Positions 34,498 to 44,190 of a stretch of DNA of 64,000 nucleotides are shown piece by piece (positions within the stretch are counted from its first letter, which is position 1; the number at the start of each line of letters is the position of its first letter). The stretch comes from Allomuricauda sp. (GTDB taxonomy: Bacteria; Bacteroidota; Bacteroidia; Flavobacteriales; Flavobacteriaceae), in the NCBI GenBank assembly GCA_017795045.1, contig CP051244.1:2716767-2780766 (forward strand). The letters are read 5' to 3'. The position numbers were made by a program, and so were the translations under genes. The notes under the pieces were generated by a model. The model was given only the letters and a program-made list of their open reading frames with translations. It was not told the DNA's origin and ran no database searches.

Positions 34498-36603
34498 ATG
34501 AATCCCAATTTTCTGCAAACTCCCATCCCATATTTAAAAGGTGTCGGTCCCAATCGGGCAGACACCCTCAAGGCAGAACTGGGCATAGAGACCTATCGGG
34601 ACCTGCTTCATCTGTTCCCCAATCGGTATTTGGATCGGACCCAGTATTACAAAATCGCCCAGTTGCAGCCTAGTGGAGCCGATGTTCAGGTTGTTGGGAA
34701 GATCATCCACCTTAAAACGGTGGAACAGAAACGGGGAAAACGCTTGGTGGCCACTTTTGTGGATGAAACCGGGCAAATGGAGCTGGTATGGTTCCGCGGC
34801 CACAAATGGATAAGGGAGAACTTGAAAATCAATGAGCCTTACGTGGTCTTTGGACGGATTTCCAAGTACGGGAACACTTTTTCCATGCCCCACCCAGAGA
34901 TGGAACTCCTATCCGAGCACCAACAAGGGGTGAAAATTGCCATGCAGCCCATCTACCCTTCCACGGAAAAACTTATGGCCAAAGGCATTACCAATCGGGT
35001 TGTGGGCAAAATGATGCAGCAGTTGTTCATCGAATCCAAGGGACAATTTCCAGAATCGCTTTCCAACAGTATCTTGGAGGAACTACGGTTGATCTCCAAA
35101 AGTGAAGCGCTTTTCAACATCCACTTTCCCAAAAACCAGGATTTGCTGGCCAAGGCACAGTTCCGCCTCAAGTTTGAGGAGCTTTTCTATGTACAACTAC
35201 AACTCATCTCCAAAAAACTGCTTCGCAAACAAAAGATCAAGGGAATGCCCTTTGAAGCGGTTGGCGAAAAATTCACCGGTTTCTTTGAAAACCACCTTCC
35301 TTTTCAACTGACCAAGGCCCAGAAAAGGGTCATCAAGGAAATTCGGAACGATTTGGGGAGCAATGCCCAAATGAATCGACTCCTACAAGGAGATGTGGGC
35401 TCAGGAAAGACCATTGTGGCCCTCATGTGCATGTTGCTGGCCATAGACAATGGGTTTCAGGCCTGTTTAATGGCACCTACAGAAATTCTGGCCAGTCAGC
35501 ACTATACGGGTTTAAAAGAGTTATTGGGCAACATGGATGTGAAAATGGCCTTATTGACCGGTTCCACAAAAAAGTCGGAACGGACCTTGTTGCACAATCA
35601 ATTGGAGAATGGAAACCTGAATATTTTGGTGGGCACCCATGCGGTTTTGGAGGACAAAGTGCAGTTTAAAAACCTGGGCTTGGCCATTGTGGACGAACAA
35701 CATAGGTTTGGCGTAGCGCAACGCTCCAAGTTGTGGCACAAAAATGAAATCCCACCCCATGTTTTGGTGATGACAGCCACTCCCATTCCCCGAACCTTGG
35801 CCATGAGCCTATATGGGGATTTGGATGTTTCCGTAATCGATGAGCTTCCCCCGGGCCGAAAAGCCATTAAAACGGTCCACCGTTTTGATAGTAACCGACT
35901 AAAGGTGTTTCGCTTTATCAAAGATGAGATTACCAAAGGGCGGCAAATCTATGTCGTGTATCCCCTTATCCAAGAATCCGAGGCCTTGGACTATAAAGAC
36001 TTAATGGATGGATATGAAAGTATTATCCGGGATTTTCCGCAACCAGAATACCAGATATCCATTGTACATGGAAAAATGAAGCCGGCCGACAAGGATTATG
36101 AAATGGAGCGTTTTGTAAAAGGCGAAACCCAAATCATGGTAGCCACCACAGTGATTGAGGTTGGGGTGAACGTCCCCAATGCCTCGGTCATGATCATTGA
36201 GAGTGCGGAACGTTTTGGGCTTTCCCAACTGCACCAGCTCCGTGGGCGTGTGGGTCGCGGTGCAGAGCAAAGTTTCTGTATCCTGATGACGGGCCACAAA
36301 CTATCTGAAGAGGCCAAGACCCGTTTACAGACCATGGTACGTACCAACGATGGGTTTGAAATTGCCGAAGTGGACCTCAAACTCCGTGGCCCGGGGGATT
36401 TAATGGGCACCCAGCAAAGTGGCATGCTCAATCTTAAGATTGCCGATATTGTCAAGGACAACCAAATCTTGAAAACGGCCCGATACCATGCCATTCAATT
36501 GCTCAAGGAGGACCCAAGGTTGGAAAAAGAAGAAAACATCCCCATCCGAAAGGCTTACTCCCGAATGATGCAAAACAAGACCATCTGGAATTATATCAGC
36601 TAA
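34498..36603 (+). CDS. recG: ATP-dependent DNA helicase RecG
   Basis: A 701-residue branch-migration helicase that remodels stalled forks and Holliday junctions. The N-terminal wedge (OB-fold) domain spans about residues 10-250 with IPYLKGVGPNRADTL at its head; the SF2 motor follows, with Walker A LLQGDVGSGKTIVAL, the DEQH box IVDEQHRFGVAQRSKL, MTATPIPRTLAM and the motif VI segment QLHQLRGRVGRG. The TRG-type C-terminus follows (DLMGTQQSGML). A bidirectional terminator lies just downstream. Confidence 0.96.
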   Translation: MNPNFLQTPIPYLKGVGPNRADTLKAELGIETYRDLLHLFPNRYLDRTQYYKIAQLQPSGADVQVVGKIIHLKTVEQKRGKRLVATFVDETGQMELVWFRGHKWIRENLKINEPYVVFGRISKYGNTFSMPHPEMELLSEHQQGVKIAMQPIYPSTEKLMAKGITNRVVGKMMQQLFIESKGQFPESLSNSILEELRLISKSEALFNIHFPKNQDLLAKAQFRLKFEELFYVQLQLISKKLLRKQKIKGMPFEAVGEKFTGFFENHLPFQLTKAQKRVIKEIRNDLGSNAQMNRLLQGDVGSGKTIVALMCMLLAIDNGFQACLMAPTEILASQHYTGLKELLGNMDVKMALLTGSTKKSERTLLHNQLENGNLNILVGTHAVLEDKVQFKNLGLAIVDEQHRFGVAQRSKLWHKNEIPPHVLVMTATPIPRTLAMSLYGDLDVSVIDELPPGRKAIKTVHRFDSNRLKVFRFIKDEITKGRQIYVVYPLIQESEALDYKDLMDGYESIIRDFPQPEYQISIVHGKMKPADKDYEMERFVKGETQIMVATTVIEVGVNVPNASVMIIESAERFGLSQLHQLRGRVGRGAEQSFCILMTGHKLSEEAKTRLQTMVRTNDGFEIAEVDLKLRGPGDLMGTQQSGMLNLKIADIVKDNQILKTARYHAIQLLKEDPRLEKEENIPIRKAYSRMMQNKTIWNYIS

Positions 36604-36633
36604 AAAAAGCCCGATCAATGTCGGGCTTTATCT
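36602..36633. terminator. Bidirectional intrinsic terminator between recG and the DUF2911 gene
   Basis: A 9-bp stem AAAGCCCGA/TCGGGCTTT with a TCAATG loop (36606-36629), A-rich on the left and T-rich on the right, sits between two convergent genes and can serve both. Confidence 0.85.
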
Positions 36634-36649
36634 TTTTATCGGCTGATTA

Positions 36650-37762
36650 TTAATTGATATCCGTGCCTTCCTGTAATCTGGTTATATTCGCGGCTATGGC
36701 ATTCTTGTTCCCTTGGTCCGGAGCCCTACCTTCTGCAACTTTGATGTGCTTCAATGCATTTTTATAGTCTCCAACGGCAGAATAGCCTCTGGCCAATCCG
36801 TAATCCACTGGCCAGGTTCCTTTATGGTTTTTGGCGTTCCATTTGAACACTTCCAAGGCTTCTTCTTTTTTCCCTTGGGCAATCAGTCGCCGTCCATAAC
36901 CATGGATTTCAAGAACAGTACCTAGGGGCATGGCCTCGTCCATAACCGCTTTGGCCTCGGCAGTCTTTCCTTGTTGCTCCAAAATCTGGGATTTTATGCT
37001 AAGGTTGTTGAAGTTCTTCTGGCTGAAGAACTGTCCTTCAATGGCCGCGTTGATCCATCCAAGGGCCTCATCCAAATCACCCCCATTGTTCAACGCGTAG
37101 TTGGCCGCCTGTTCCCAACTTTGCCTATTGAACCCCGGAGTGGTCTGTAATTGCTGACGGATTTCGGCCAAAACATTTTGGGTAACATCCGTTTCAACCG
37201 TAAAAGGAATCTTCTTTTTCTCCCAGCTCAAAAACGCTACGGCCGAATTGGCATCCACCTGGTCAAAACCAAAGGTCAACTGCTCCATATGGGGCACTTC
37301 CTCGGTTTCAACATCCACGCGAAGGGCATCTTCAGCAGGATCATAAAAGTAACTGCCCCAAGCCCCATGGTTATTGGAAAAAATAACGGTAGCCATATTA
37401 TTCTCATTGACGATCATGTGCAGCCCATACTTTCCTGCTGGGAGTGTTTTGCCTCCAATGGTCAAGTCGTGGGTGGTCTTGAATACGGTGTTCTCATTGG
37501 CTCCTGCCCTCCAGGGGGATTCGGGTGCCGTTCCAAATCCAAGGTTGTTCATCCCATAAGGGACCAATGCACCCCAAACTTCCCTGTCGTTGACACTGGG
37601 ACGGGAATAGACGATGGTGACATCCGTAGTTCCTATCCTTTGGGACACTTTTGCCATTTGACTGCCCCTCGGTAGAAAGTCCAACTGTGCAAAAGCAGTA
37701 TTGGACATAAGAAATACGGTCATTAGAATTGTGGCCGAAAAGGCCGGGTAAAATTTTCTCAT
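36650..37762 (-). CDS. Secreted DUF2911 domain protein with TPR-like tail
   Basis: A 370-residue secreted protein (signal peptide cut near SNTAFAQ). Residues about 30-190 are a DUF2911 domain: SQRIGTTDVTIVYSRPSVNDREVWG, WRAGANENTVFKTTHDLTIGGKTLPAGKYGLHMI and GSYFYDPAEDALRV. The rest (about 205-370) is tetratricopeptide-like helices, for example DEALGWINAAIEGQ and GYSAVGDYKNALKHIKVAEGRAP. DUF2911 proteins are common in Bacteroidota and have no assigned function. Confidence 0.85.
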   Translation of the reverse strand: MRKFYPAFSATILMTVFLMSNTAFAQLDFLPRGSQMAKVSQRIGTTDVTIVYSRPSVNDREVWGALVPYGMNNLGFGTAPESPWRAGANENTVFKTTHDLTIGGKTLPAGKYGLHMIVNENNMATVIFSNNHGAWGSYFYDPAEDALRVDVETEEVPHMEQLTFGFDQVDANSAVAFLSWEKKKIPFTVETDVTQNVLAEIRQQLQTTPGFNRQSWEQAANYALNNGGDLDEALGWINAAIEGQFFSQKNFNNLSIKSQILEQQGKTAEAKAVMDEAMPLGTVLEIHGYGRRLIAQGKKEEALEVFKWNAKNHKGTWPVDYGLARGYSAVGDYKNALKHIKVAEGRAPDQGNKNAIAANITRLQEGTDIN

Positions 37763-38073
37763 GGTTCGTTTTTTTGATGTAGTTAATGAATAAACTTTTA
37801 AGTTGATGCCCTAAAGTATGTTGCTTAGGGTTTGGATAGCGTTACAACAATGTTAAATAAAATTGGAACATGTTAAATTTCAATGAGTTAACTTATTCAA
37901 CTCAAAATCAAGGGAATCCACCAGTGATATCTGAAAATACCACGGCAACTTTTGTTAACATTCCATCTATTCTATGAAAATGGTGGTTGAACATCGTAAT
38001 TTTACATGCAAACCAAGAGCAGGTTTTTATTGATATTTTAACTTTGTAGGCTTACAAATTATTGAATGTAACG
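37763..38073. other. 311-bp intergenic region between the DUF2911 gene and leuC
   Basis: It serves two divergent genes. On the leuC side it holds a perfect -7 box at 38039-38046. Near the DUF2911 side is a weak 6-bp hairpin (CCCTAA/TTAGGG, 37809-37830). I see no Leu-rich leader peptide, no strong terminator and no riboswitch-like structure, so the leu operon shows no attenuator comparable to the ilv operon. Confidence 0.6.
38039..38046 (+). promoter_or_regulatory. -7 box of the leuCDAB operon
   Basis: TAACTTTG matches TAnnTTTG exactly, 28 bp before the leuC ATG. No TTTG is seen at the -33 position. Confidence 0.5.
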
Positions 38074-39483
38074 ATGAGCAAAACACTATTTGATAAAGTT
38101 TGGGATTCCCATGTGGTCCAACATATTGAAAATGGTCCGGATGTCCTTTTTATTGACAGGCATTTGGTGCATGAAGTAACGAGTCCCGTAGCTTTTTTGG
38201 GATTGAAGAATAGAGGTATCAAGGTATTGTACCCGGAGCGTACGTTTGCCACGGCAGACCACAATACCCCTACCCGAAACCAGCATTTACCTGTTAAGGA
38301 CAAACTATCGGCCAATCAACTAAAGGCCCTTGAGGAAAACTCCAAAGCCCATAATATCCCTTATTGGGGGCTTGGGCATAAGAAAAATGGAATTGTTCAC
38401 GTCATCGGTCCGGAAAACGGAATTACCGTTCCCGGTGCAACCATTGTTTGTGGGGATTCCCATACTTCCACCCATGGTGCCTTTGGTGCCATTGCTTTCG
38501 GAATTGGGACCAGTGAAGTGGAAATGGTACTTTCTACCCAATGCATCATGCAGCCCAAACCCAAAAGAATGCGCATCAATGTGGATGGAGCCCTCAGCAA
38601 AGCGGTTACCCCAAAAGATGTGGCCTTGTACATCATTTCCCAATTGACCACTTCCGGGGCCACCGGATATTTTGTGGAATATGCCGGTGAGGTGTTCAGG
38701 AACATGTCCATGGAAGGTAGAATGACCGTTTGCAACCTCAGTATTGAAATGGGCGCCCGTGGAGGTATGATTGCTCCCGATGAAAAAACATTTGACTACA
38801 TCAAGGGACGTGAGTACACTCCAAAAGGTCAGGACTGGGATACCGCAATGGAATATTGGAAAACCTTGTATTCTGATGAAGATGCTGTTTTTGACAAGGA
38901 ACTTTCCTTCAATGCCAGTGATATAGAACCGATGATTACCTATGGAACCAACCCTGGTATGGGTATGGGCATCCAAAAATACATTCCGCTTGCGGAAGCC
39001 GTTGAAGGCGGTGTGGCCACGTATAAGAAATCCTTGGAATATATGGATTTCAACGAAGGTGAGGCCATGATCGGAAAACCCATTGATTTTGTTTTCTTGG
39101 GAAGCTGCACCAATGGTAGGATAGAGGACTTTAGAGCCTTTGCCTCCATCATCAAAGGAAAAAAGAAAGCAGACCACGTAACAGCATGGTTGGTCCCCGG
39201 CTCCCACCAAGTGGAAGCAGCTATTAGGGAAGAAGGTATTTTGGACATTCTTCAGGAAGCTGGTTTTGAGCTACGTGAACCCGGATGTTCAGCCTGTTTG
39301 GCCATGAACGATGATAAGATTCCCGCTGGAAAATATGCCGTGAGCACCTCCAACCGAAACTTTGAAGGAAGACAAGGTCCCGGAGCACGTACCCTATTGG
39401 CCAGTCCTCTGGTTGCTGCTGCAGCGGCTGTTACCGGTAAGGTCACCGACCCACGGGAACTCATGGAAGAAGCATTCGCATAA
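38074..39483 (+). CDS. leuC: 3-isopropylmalate dehydratase large subunit
   Basis: A 469-residue aconitase-family subunit that, with LeuD, isomerises 2- to 3-isopropylmalate in leucine synthesis. The Fe-S cluster ligands are visible: the Cys in [14 protein letters not shown] and the CxxC in [12 protein letters not shown]. Other marks are [42 protein letters not shown] and the C-terminal [22 protein letters not shown]. The ATG at 38074 gives the usual [15 protein letters not shown] opening. It leads the leuCDAB cluster. Confidence 0.96.
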   Translation: MSKTLFDKVWDSHVVQHIENGPDVLFIDRHLVHEVTSPVAFLGLKNRGIKVLYPERTFATADHNTPTRNQHLPVKDKLSANQLKALEENSKAHNIPYWGLGHKKNGIVHVIGPENGITVPGATIVCGDSHTSTHGAFGAIAFGIGTSEVEMVLSTQCIMQPKPKRMRINVDGALSKAVTPKDVALYIISQLTTSGATGYFVEYAGEVFRNMSMEGRMTVCNLSIEMGARGGMIAPDEKTFDYIKGREYTPKGQDWDTAMEYWKTLYSDEDAVFDKELSFNASDIEPMITYGTNPGMGMGIQKYIPLAEAVEGGVATYKKSLEYMDFNEGEAMIGKPIDFVFLGSCTNGRIEDFRAFASIIKGKKKADHVTAWLVPGSHQVEAAIREEGILDILQEAGFELREPGCSACLAMNDDKIPAGKYAVSTSNRNFEGRQGPGARTLLASPLVAAAAAVTGKVTDPRELMEEAFA

Positions 39484-39578
39484 CACTATACAATTGGCAA
39501 TAAACAATGAACAATTATCAATACACAGCGGAACAATCTACTGTTAATTGGTATTTGTCAACTGAAAATTGAAAAAAC

Positions 39579-40175
39579 ATGGCATACGATAAATTCAACA
39601 TATTAAAAAGTTCGGCGGTACCCATGCCCATTGAAAATGTGGATACTGACCAAATCATCCCAGCCCGATTCCTTAAGGCCACGGAGCGTAAAGGTTTTGG
39701 GGACAATTTGTTCCGCGACTGGAGATACAATTCAGATGATACCCCAAAAGAGCATTTTGTACTGAACAATCCCATCTACAGTGGACAGATATTGGTGGGC
39801 GGAAAAAACTTTGGTTCCGGTTCTTCTCGGGAGCACGCCGCATGGGCCGTATACGATTACGGATTCCGCTGTGTGGTATCCAGCTTCTTTGCGGATATTT
39901 TCCGAAACAACTGTCTGAACATCGGGGTATTGCCCGTTCAGGTAAGTCCCGAGTTTTTGGATAAAATTTTCACCGCCATTGAGGCCGACCCCAAAGCGGA
40001 GTTGGAAGTGAACCTTCCTGAGCAAAAAATCACCATTTTGGCAACTGGGGAAAGCGAAGGCTTTGACATCAACGGGTACAAAAAACAAAATATGCTCAAC
40101 GGTTTTGATGACATCGACTATTTGTTGAACATTAAAAACGATATTGAGCAATTTGCCGGGAACACTCCCTTATAG
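39579..40175 (+). CDS. leuD: 3-isopropylmalate dehydratase small subunit
   Basis: A 198-residue partner of LeuC carrying the swivel domain. Diagnostic segments are [19 protein letters not shown], the substrate-binding [38 protein letters not shown], and NGLPV-like [10 protein letters not shown]. It follows leuC after 95 bp of AT-rich spacer in which no gene or clear signal is seen, and is 24 bp from leuA. Confidence 0.96.
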   Translation: MAYDKFNILKSSAVPMPIENVDTDQIIPARFLKATERKGFGDNLFRDWRYNSDDTPKEHFVLNNPIYSGQILVGGKNFGSGSSREHAAWAVYDYGFRCVVSSFFADIFRNNCLNIGVLPVQVSPEFLDKIFTAIEADPKAELEVNLPEQKITILATGESEGFDINGYKKQNMLNGFDDIDYLLNIKNDIEQFAGNTPL

Positions 40176-40199
40176 ACACTACCCAACCCTACACTGAAA

Positions 40200-41717
40200 A
40201 TGAAAGCACGCACCGTTGAAATCATGGACACCACCCTAAGGGATGGTGAACAGACCTCTGGGATTTCCTTTTCCGCTTCGGAAAAACTCACTTTGGCCAA
40301 ACTTCTTTTGGAAGAACTCAAAGTGGACCGTATTGAGGTAGCCTCGGCCCGTGTTTCGGAAGGAGAGCTTAAGGCCGTACAGAACATCACGGAATGGGCC
40401 TCTACCGAAGGTTATCTTTTCAAAGTGGAGGTGCTCACCTTTGTGGACAATGGGGTTTCCTTGGATTGGATGGTGGAAGCTGGCGCCAAGGTTCAAAACT
40501 TGTTGACCAAAGGGTCCTTGAACCACCTCACCCATCAACTCAAGAAAACGCCCGAGCAGCATTTTTCAGATATTTCGGCGGTGATCAAAAAAGCCCAAGA
40601 ATTGGGCATTGAAACCAATATATATCTTGAAGATTGGAGCAATGGTATGCGAAATTCCAAAGAGTATGTGTACCAATTTTTGGATTTTCTTACCGCCCAA
40701 CCCGTTAAACGCATTTTGTTGCCTGACACCTTAGGGGTATTGACCCATGGCGAGACCGGACAGTTTTTTAAAGAGATCATTGAGAAATATCCGAACACGC
40801 ATTTCGATTTTCATGGGCATAACGATTATGACCTGAGCGTAGCCAATGTCATGGAAGCTCTCAAAGCGGGTGCTCATGGCCTGCACCTGACCGTAAACGG
40901 TATGGGGGAACGGGCCGGTAATGCACCCTTGGCCAGCGTAGTGGCCGTAATCAATGATTTTATGCCCGAGATTTCCATCGGGGTCAAGGAATCCTCGCTG
41001 TACAAAGTGAGCAAGTTGGTATCGGCATTTACCGGATTTGGCATCCCGGACAACAAGCCCATTGTGGGAGACAATGTATTTACGCAAACTGCTGGCATAC
41101 ATGCGGATGGGGATAGCAAAAAGAATCTTTACTTTAATGATTTATTGCCAGAGCGTTTCGGCAGAAAGCGGAAATATGCCCTAGGCAAAACATCGGGCAA
41201 GGCCAATATTCAAAAGAACCTTCAGGAACTGGGACTGACCTTGAACGATGAAGAGCTCAAAAAAGTTACCGAGCGCATCATAGAGTTGGGCGACAAGAAA
41301 GAAAGGGTCACCAAGGATGACCTCCCCTACATCATTTCCGATGTTCTGGACAGCGACCTCCATCAACAAAAGGTATTTGTAAAATCCTATGTACTTACCC
41401 ACTCCAAAGGGCTGAAGCCCTCCACTACCCTTTCCATAGAAATCGAAGGAAAGAGCTATGAGGAAAATGCACAGGGAGATGGACAGTTCGATGCCTTTAT
41501 CAACGCCTTGAAAAAAGTGTACAAAAAAGAAGGAAGGGAACTGCCCAAGTTGGTGGACTATGCCGTTAGAATCCCCCCCGGAAGCAATTCGGATGCACTT
41601 TGCGAGACCATTATCACTTGGCAGACCAAGGAAAATGAGTTCACTACGCGTGGATTGGACTCCGACCAGACCGTATCGGCCATTAAGGCCACAGAAAAAA
41701 TGCTCAACCTAGTATAG
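40200..41717 (+). CDS. leuA: 2-isopropylmalate synthase-like protein
   Basis: A 505-residue enzyme of the isopropylmalate/citramalate synthase family that condenses acetyl-CoA with a 2-oxoacid. The opening MDTTLRDGEQTSGISF carries the catalytic Arg and metal-binding Asp, FHGHNDYDLSVAN the metal-binding HxH, and GERAGNAPLASVV the family signature. An alpha-helical linker and a C-terminal regulatory LeuA-type domain (about residues 375-505) are present, so it is likely inhibited by leucine. Position within leuCDAB supports 2-isopropylmalate synthase; citramalate synthase cannot be excluded, but threonine deaminase (ilvA) is also in this window, so a citramalate route is not needed. Confidence 0.88.
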   Translation: MKARTVEIMDTTLRDGEQTSGISFSASEKLTLAKLLLEELKVDRIEVASARVSEGELKAVQNITEWASTEGYLFKVEVLTFVDNGVSLDWMVEAGAKVQNLLTKGSLNHLTHQLKKTPEQHFSDISAVIKKAQELGIETNIYLEDWSNGMRNSKEYVYQFLDFLTAQPVKRILLPDTLGVLTHGETGQFFKEIIEKYPNTHFDFHGHNDYDLSVANVMEALKAGAHGLHLTVNGMGERAGNAPLASVVAVINDFMPEISIGVKESSLYKVSKLVSAFTGFGIPDNKPIVGDNVFTQTAGIHADGDSKKNLYFNDLLPERFGRKRKYALGKTSGKANIQKNLQELGLTLNDEELKKVTERIIELGDKKERVTKDDLPYIISDVLDSDLHQQKVFVKSYVLTHSKGLKPSTTLSIEIEGKSYEENAQGDGQFDAFINALKKVYKKEGRELPKLVDYAVRIPPGSNSDALCETIITWQTKENEFTTRGLDSDQTVSAIKATEKMLNLV

Positions 41718-41746
41718 ACAATTGTTGAAAACTGATAATTAAAGAA

Positions 41747-42802
41747 ATGAAATTGAACATAGCCCTATTGGCCGGGGATGGAATCGGCCCCGAAGTAATA
41801 GACCAAGCCGTAAAAGTATCCGATGCCGTAGCAAAAAAATTCGGACATGAGATCAATTGGACGCCAGCACTTACCGGCGCTGCTGCCATTGATGCCGTGG
41901 GCGAACCCTATCCCGACGAAACCCATGAGGTATGTGCCAATGCCGATGCCGTACTTTTTGGAGCCATAGGACATCCACGTTTTGACAATGACCCATCCGC
42001 CAAGGTACGTCCTGAGCAAGGGTTGTTGAAAATGCGTCAAAAATTGGGACTTTTTGCCAATGTACGGCCCACATTTACCTTTCCTTCATTGATTGATAAA
42101 TCCCCTTTGAAGAAAGAACGCATTGAAGGTACGGACCTTATCATCCTTCGTGAGCTTACCGGAGGGGTGTATTTTGGGGAAAGAGGAAGAAAGGACGACG
42201 GAAACACCGCCTTTGACACCATGACCTACCAACGCTATGAAATAGATCGATTGGCCCGCAAAGGCTTTGAAATGGCCCTAAAACGGTCCAAAAAGCTTTG
42301 CTGTGTGGACAAGGCCAACGTATTGGAATCTTCCCGTTTGTGGAGGGAAACCGTCCAAAATTTGGAAAAGGAATACCCAGAAGTGGAAGTGTCCTATGAA
42401 TTTGTGGATGCCGTGGCCATGCGTTTGGTACAATGGCCCAAAGCCTATGATGTGATCATTACCGCCAACCTATTTGGGGACATCCTTACTGATGAAGCCT
42501 CCGTTATTTCTGGCTCCATGGGATTAATGCCCTCTTCTTCCGTAGGAAGCAAGGTATCGCTATATGAACCCATTCACGGTTCGTATCCGCAAGCCGCTGG
42601 AAAGAACATCGCCAATCCATTGGCAACCGTACTCTCTGCCGCCATGTTGTTCGAGGATTTGAACCTTGCCGATGAAGCGGAAGCCATTCGTGCTGTGGTC
42701 AACAAGTCTTTGGCCGAAGGTGTGGTCACTGAGGATTTGGCCGAAGGTGGTAAATCATTTGGCACCAGCGAGGTGGGTGATTGGTTGGCCGCCAACATCT
42801 AA
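41747..42802 (+). CDS. leuB: 3-isopropylmalate dehydrogenase
   Basis: A 351-residue NAD-dependent beta-hydroxyacid oxidative decarboxylase that completes the leucine branch. The opening IALLAGDGIGPEVIDQAVKV, the substrate-binding arginines in RPEQGLLKMRQKLGLFANVRP, ELTGGVYFGERG, and the metal and cofactor site in NLFGDILTDEASVISGSMGLMPSSSVG and YEPIHGSYPQAAGKNIANPLATVLSAAM are standard. It is the last gene of the leu cluster, followed by a terminator. Confidence 0.96.
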   Translation: MKLNIALLAGDGIGPEVIDQAVKVSDAVAKKFGHEINWTPALTGAAAIDAVGEPYPDETHEVCANADAVLFGAIGHPRFDNDPSAKVRPEQGLLKMRQKLGLFANVRPTFTFPSLIDKSPLKKERIEGTDLIILRELTGGVYFGERGRKDDGNTAFDTMTYQRYEIDRLARKGFEMALKRSKKLCCVDKANVLESSRLWRETVQNLEKEYPEVEVSYEFVDAVAMRLVQWPKAYDVIITANLFGDILTDEASVISGSMGLMPSSSVGSKVSLYEPIHGSYPQAAGKNIANPLATVLSAAMLFEDLNLADEAEAIRAVVNKSLAEGVVTEDLAEGGKSFGTSEVGDWLAANI

Positions 42803-42828
42803 TCCATTTCGAAAACAAAAACTCCAAG

Positions 42829-42850
42829 AGCCCCTTTATGGGGCTTTTTT
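42829..42850 (+). terminator. Intrinsic terminator of the leuCDAB operon
   Basis: AGCCCC and GGGGCT pair around a TTTAT loop (42829-42845) and run into six T residues, 27 bp after the leuB stop. Confidence 0.85.
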
Positions 42851-42903
42851 ATGTCAAAAACATACCTCTTCCCAATTCCCCTTCAATTCAAATCCAGCCT
42901 ACG

Positions 42904-42930
42904 TCAATCCATAAGGGGCATCCGTCAATT
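42904..42930. repeat. 27-bp dispersed repeat, copy A
   Basis: A 27-bp word beginning TCAATCCA and ending GGCATCCGTCAATT. Two further copies lie at 43792 and 44106; A matches the copy at 44106 in 23 of 27 positions. Confidence 0.5.
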
Positions 42931-42998
42931 GTGCCCTCCTTTTTGATTTAGACCATAATAGTTTTGGTCCTCAATAGAAATTTCAAAAGGAACTTAAG

Positions 42999-43757
42999 AT
43001 GGCACTACAGGAAGAATTTGAACAACAAGGAATTTGGCTGTTCCGATACCGAAGCTTTTTGCCTTTGATCATCATTGCGATCGGAATTGGCCTGTACATC
43101 AACACCGAGATCAACCCCGAAACCTTTTTCATCAAGGACACCCCATATGAATTTCATTATGAACTATTCTGTTTGTTCGTGGGGCTGTTGGGGCAGTTTA
43201 TCCGAATCTTCACCATTGGCCATGCCCCAAAGAACACCTCAGGTAGAAATGTAAAGGGTCAGGTGGCAGATACGCTCAACACCACAGGTATCTATTCCAT
43301 TGTAAGACACCCTCTTTACTTGGGAAACTTCTTTATGTGGTTGGGTCCGGCCTTATTGACCGGCAACTTTTGGTTTGTAACGGCTTTCTGTTTCCTCTTT
43401 TGGGTGTACTATGAACGTATCATGTTCGCGGAAGAGCAATTTTTACGAAAAAAGTTTGGGATGACCTATCTGTTTTGGTCCGAAAGGGTCCCTGCCTTTA
43501 TTCCAAATTTTAAAAAGTATAGACAGCCCGTTATGACTTTTAGTTGGAAAAAGGTCTTGAAACAGGAAAAGAATGGTTTTTTCAATCTCTTCACTATATT
43601 TTTTGTTTTTGATATGGCCGGGGAACTCATCAATGGAACCACTAATTTCAACCTGACTTTTCTGGTAGGCTTTATCATTTCCAGTATTGCTTTTCTGGTA
43701 TTGACATTCCTAAAACGACGAACCTCTGTCCTAGATGAGGAAAATATATTGCGATAA
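42999..43757 (+). CDS. Isoprenylcysteine carboxyl methyltransferase-like (ICMT/PEMT-type) membrane protein
   Basis: A 252-residue protein with about six membrane helices. The SAM-binding region of the ICMT/PEMT superfamily is visible as GIYSIVRHPLYLGNFFMWLG (the RHPxY motif), followed by a helix pair and the C-terminal Glu segment YYERIMFAEEQFLRKKFG. Bacterial members methylate lipids or unknown small molecules; the substrate here is not known. Helices in the last 60 residues extend beyond the core domain. The gene lies alone between the leu terminator and a repeat-rich gap. Confidence 0.75.
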   Translation: MALQEEFEQQGIWLFRYRSFLPLIIIAIGIGLYINTEINPETFFIKDTPYEFHYELFCLFVGLLGQFIRIFTIGHAPKNTSGRNVKGQVADTLNTTGIYSIVRHPLYLGNFFMWLGPALLTGNFWFVTAFCFLFWVYYERIMFAEEQFLRKKFGMTYLFWSERVPAFIPNFKKYRQPVMTFSWKKVLKQEKNGFFNLFTIFFVFDMAGELINGTTNFNLTFLVGFIISSIAFLVLTFLKRRTSVLDEENILR

Positions 43758-43791
43758 ACGAACGACTTCTCACTTCTCTTATCATATCCCA

Positions 43792-43818
43792 TCAATCCAA
43801 ACAGGGCATCGATAAATT
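43792..43818. repeat. 27-bp dispersed repeat, copy B
   Basis: The same 27-bp word as at 42904 and 44106, with CAAACAGGGCATC in its middle; matches copy C in 23 of 27 positions. Confidence 0.5.
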
Positions 43819-43878
43819 TCACCTCCCCCAAACAAAATCCTTTGGGTTTATTTTAAAATAAACCATAAACAGCATTGG

Positions 43879-44011
43879 GATTTCTCGTCGTCCCGATGCC
43901 TATCGGGACTCACTCGAAATGACATACACCCATTTCCAGTCATTTCGAACCCTGTCCTGAGCCCTGCCCTGAGCGAAGTCGAAGGGGTGGTCGAAGGAGC
44001 TGTGAGAAATC
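43879..44011. repeat. MITE/REP-like element 1 (133 bp)
   Basis: Bounded by exact inverted ends GATTTCTC and GAGAAATC. Inside are an inner hairpin around GTCCCGATGCCTATCGGGAC, the word ACTCACTCGAAATGACATAC, and the words CAGTCATTTCGAAC and GAGCGAAGTCGAAGG. The same order is found in the elements at 45494 and 45650. This one has an extra internal duplication (CCTGTCCTGAGCCCTGCCCTGAG). No open reading frame is present. Together with the 27-bp repeats it fills the 433-bp gap before the MopE-like gene. Confidence 0.75.
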
Positions 44012-44105
44012 TGTTACCATAACCCAAAAGTTGCCACCTTGACGCCCAACGACTGTTCTGTAATTTTAAGACTGGAACATTGCATCAACCCAAACCAAGC
44101 ACACA

Positions 44106-44132
44106 TCAACCCAAACAGGGCATCCGTCAATT
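44106..44132. repeat. 27-bp dispersed repeat, copy C
   Basis: Begins TCAACCCA and ends GGCATCCGTCAATT; see copies A and B. A partial copy of the first half (GCATCAACCCAAAC) lies just upstream at about 44082. Confidence 0.5.
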
Positions 44133-44190
44133 CCTCCCATGATTCCGGTATGTCTTTGCTTTCCTTTGGAAAAACAATAAAAAATTCACG

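Noticed and set aside
37870..37977. A 35-codon open frame upstream of leuC, considered as a leu leader peptide.
   Set aside because: It has only four Leu codons, not in a run, no terminator hairpin follows, and the best promoter (38039-38046) lies downstream of it.
38320..39210. A 296-codon open frame antisense to leuC (and similar long antisense frames under ggt and the helicase gene).
   Set aside because: They lie wholly inside conserved genes, are His- and Gly-rich without motifs, and reflect codon use of the real gene.
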